Positions 33,646-34,771 of a DNA stretch of 34,771 bases are shown here, one piece after another (the stretch's first letter is position 1; each line of letters starts with the position of its first letter). This DNA is from Aerococcaceae bacterium (GTDB lineage Bacteria; Bacillota; Bacilli; Lactobacillales; Aerococcaceae). The translations under genes were made by a program, and so were the position numbers. Location of the stretch: assembly GCA_030525795.1 (NCBI GenBank), contig JAUNEB010000013.1:1-34771 (forward strand), in the 5' to 3' direction. Below the pieces are notes generated by a model, which was not told where the DNA came from, did not search any database, and saw only the letters and a list, made by a program, of their open reading frames with translations.

Positions 33646-34659
33646 ATGGAAAAGCAAACGATTACAATTTATGACGTTGCACGTGAAGCAGGCGTATCGA
33701 TGGCGACCGTCTCGCGCGTTGTGAATGGCAATCCCAATGTAAAACCTAGTACACGCAAAAAAGTTTCAGAAGTGATTGAGCGATTGGATTATCGCCCGAA
33801 TGCAGTAGCTCGCGGTTTAGCAAGTAAGAAAACAACAACGGTCGGCGTTATTATTCCGAACGTGACCAACGTATTCTTTTCTTCTTTGGCACGCGGAATT
33901 GATGACATCGCGTCAATGTACAAGTACAATATTATTTTGGCAAACTCTGACGAAAACCCTGAAAAAGAAATTCAAGTATTCAACACATTGTTAGCGAAAC
34001 AAGTGGACGGCATTATTTTCATGGGACACCATGTGCAAGAGCATATCATTCACGAAGTCAACCGCACAAGAACGCCTGTTGTCTTCGCAGGAACCATCAT
34101 TTCGGACAACAAATCACTTTCAACCGTCAACATCGACTACCGTCAAGCAACGCGCGAAGTGACTGAACTACTCTTATCACACGGCCGAAAAGTTGCGCTC
34201 GTAACCGGCCCAGCAGAATACGACATCAATAAAGATTGCCGCTTGGAAGGCTACAAAGACGCATTCCACGCAAAAGGCGCCAAAGTGAAGCAAGATTTAA
34301 TCATCCAAAAACAATTTAGCTACGCTGAAGGCGACAAAATCGCCGCACAATTGATTGCTGCAAAAGCAACAGCAGCTGTCGTAGCAGACGACGAAATTGC
34401 CATTGCGATTTCCAACGCATTGTACGACAGAGGCGTCAAAGTTCCTCAAGAATTCGAGATTATTACAAGCAACAACTCAATGCTTACCCAAATTGTTAGA
34501 CCACAATTATCAAGTATTCAGTTGCCACTTTACGACATCGGCGCGGTTGCAATGCGCTTGTTGACAAAAATCATGAACGACGAAGAAGTAGGCGAACACC
34601 AAATTATCTTGCCACATAAGTTTGTTGAACGTGGCTCAACCTTAACAGATAAGAAATAA
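33646..34659 (+). CDS. ccpA: Catabolite control protein A
   Basis: The protein has 337 residues from ATG 33646 with AGAGAGG upstream; the frame is open to 33583 but that part contains the promoter. The LacI-type helix-turn-helix and hinge are at 1-60 (TIYDVAREAGVSMATVSRVV, then YRPNAVARGLASKK). The periplasmic-binding-like core follows with MYKYNIILANSDENPEKE and VDGIIFMGH, typical of CcpA rather than sugar-specific LacI repressors. With HPr-Ser-P it binds cre sites to control carbon catabolite genes. Confidence 0.95.
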   Translation: MEKQTITIYDVAREAGVSMATVSRVVNGNPNVKPSTRKKVSEVIERLDYRPNAVARGLASKKTTTVGVIIPNVTNVFFSSLARGIDDIASMYKYNIILANSDENPEKEIQVFNTLLAKQVDGIIFMGHHVQEHIIHEVNRTRTPVVFAGTIISDNKSLSTVNIDYRQATREVTELLLSHGRKVALVTGPAEYDINKDCRLEGYKDAFHAKGAKVKQDLIIQKQFSYAEGDKIAAQLIAAKATAAVVADDEIAIAISNALYDRGVKVPQEFEIITSNNSMLTQIVRPQLSSIQLPLYDIGAVAMRLLTKIMNDEEVGEHQIILPHKFVERGSTLTDKK

Positions 34660-34669
34660 CAAGACGAAT

Positions 34670-34700
34670 GACAAACTCCATTTGGGGTTTGTCTTTTTTT
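34670..34700 (+). terminator. Terminator after ccpA
   Basis: GACAAACTCC (34670-34679) pairs with GGGGTTTGTC (34684-34693) with one G-U pair and a 4-base loop ATTT; seven T follow. Confidence 0.9.
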
Positions 34701-34736
34701 GTGCAATTTTCTTCAAAAAACCTAAAAAATAAAATA

Positions 34737-34769
34737 AATGTTAAGAAAAACTTGCAAAAAAAAAAAAAA
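34737..34769 (+). other. A-rich end with a copy of the ccpA upstream motif and an A14 run
   Basis: The 21 bases at 34737-34757 resemble the segment upstream of ccpA (33567-33588): AATGT, AAGAAAAAC and TTGCAA are shared, but the central CG of the cre-like core is lost here. TTGCA could be the -35 of a next gene outside the window. A run of 14 A (34756-34769) follows, almost at the window end. Confidence 0.35.
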
Positions 34770-34771
34770 GC

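Overview
The window reads as chromosomal DNA of a low-to-moderate GC Gram-positive bacterium of the order Lactobacillales. The reasons are sigma-A-type promoters, strong AGGAGG ribosome sites, a CcpA regulator, an ileS T-box leader, a complete division and cell-wall (dcw) cluster, a MutY without its iron-sulfur cysteines, and an LmrCD/EfrAB-like ABC exporter pair. The MurE carries the DNPR signature of the meso-diaminopimelate enzymes and sits inside the dcw cluster, which argues for a DAP-type wall rather than a lysine-type one. I cannot name the genus.

Region 1 (1-4158, minus strand). A tightly packed operon runs leftward: two halves of a ThrE-type serine/threonine exporter, a DUF1858 protein, a DUF438/hemerythrin/PAS protein, a DUF1349 protein and a HAD phosphatase. 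At the left edge lie three 42-bp repeats that encode part of a startless coiled-coil frame.

Region 2 (4159-11533, plus strand). Reading away from a shared divergent promoter region are the two subunits of the iron-sulfur L-serine dehydratase, an unrecognised 88-residue protein, recX, mutY and a heterodimeric multidrug-type ABC exporter. The genes abut or overlap and the unit ends at a hairpin terminator. Serine export and serine deamination face each other across about 90 bases, which suggests a serine-disposal module.

Region 3 (11534-15093). This AT-richer island looks acquired. A near-consensus promoter with two abutting perfect palindromes and a cre-like box precedes a 58-codon open frame that matches the extreme C-terminus of class I lantibiotic dehydratases (LanB). 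Two overlapping ABC half-transporter genes follow at once. I read it as a RiPP/bacteriocin operon that lost its precursor and most of its dehydratase but kept its promoter and transporter.

Region 4 (15094-30451). ntdP and two back-to-back terminators precede the dcw cluster: mraZ, rsmH, ftsL, pbp, murE, mraY, murD, murG, ftsQ/divIB, ftsA, ftsZ, yggT, ylmH, divIVA. The mraZ promoter carries four 10-bp-spaced TGG repeats, the expected autoregulatory MraZ operator. yggS and sepF, usually found between ftsZ and yggT, are absent here.

Region 5 (30452-34771). An isoleucine T-box leader controls ileS. A terminator and a promoter with a probable CcpA self-binding site then lead into ccpA, followed by another terminator and an A-rich end with a 14-base A run.
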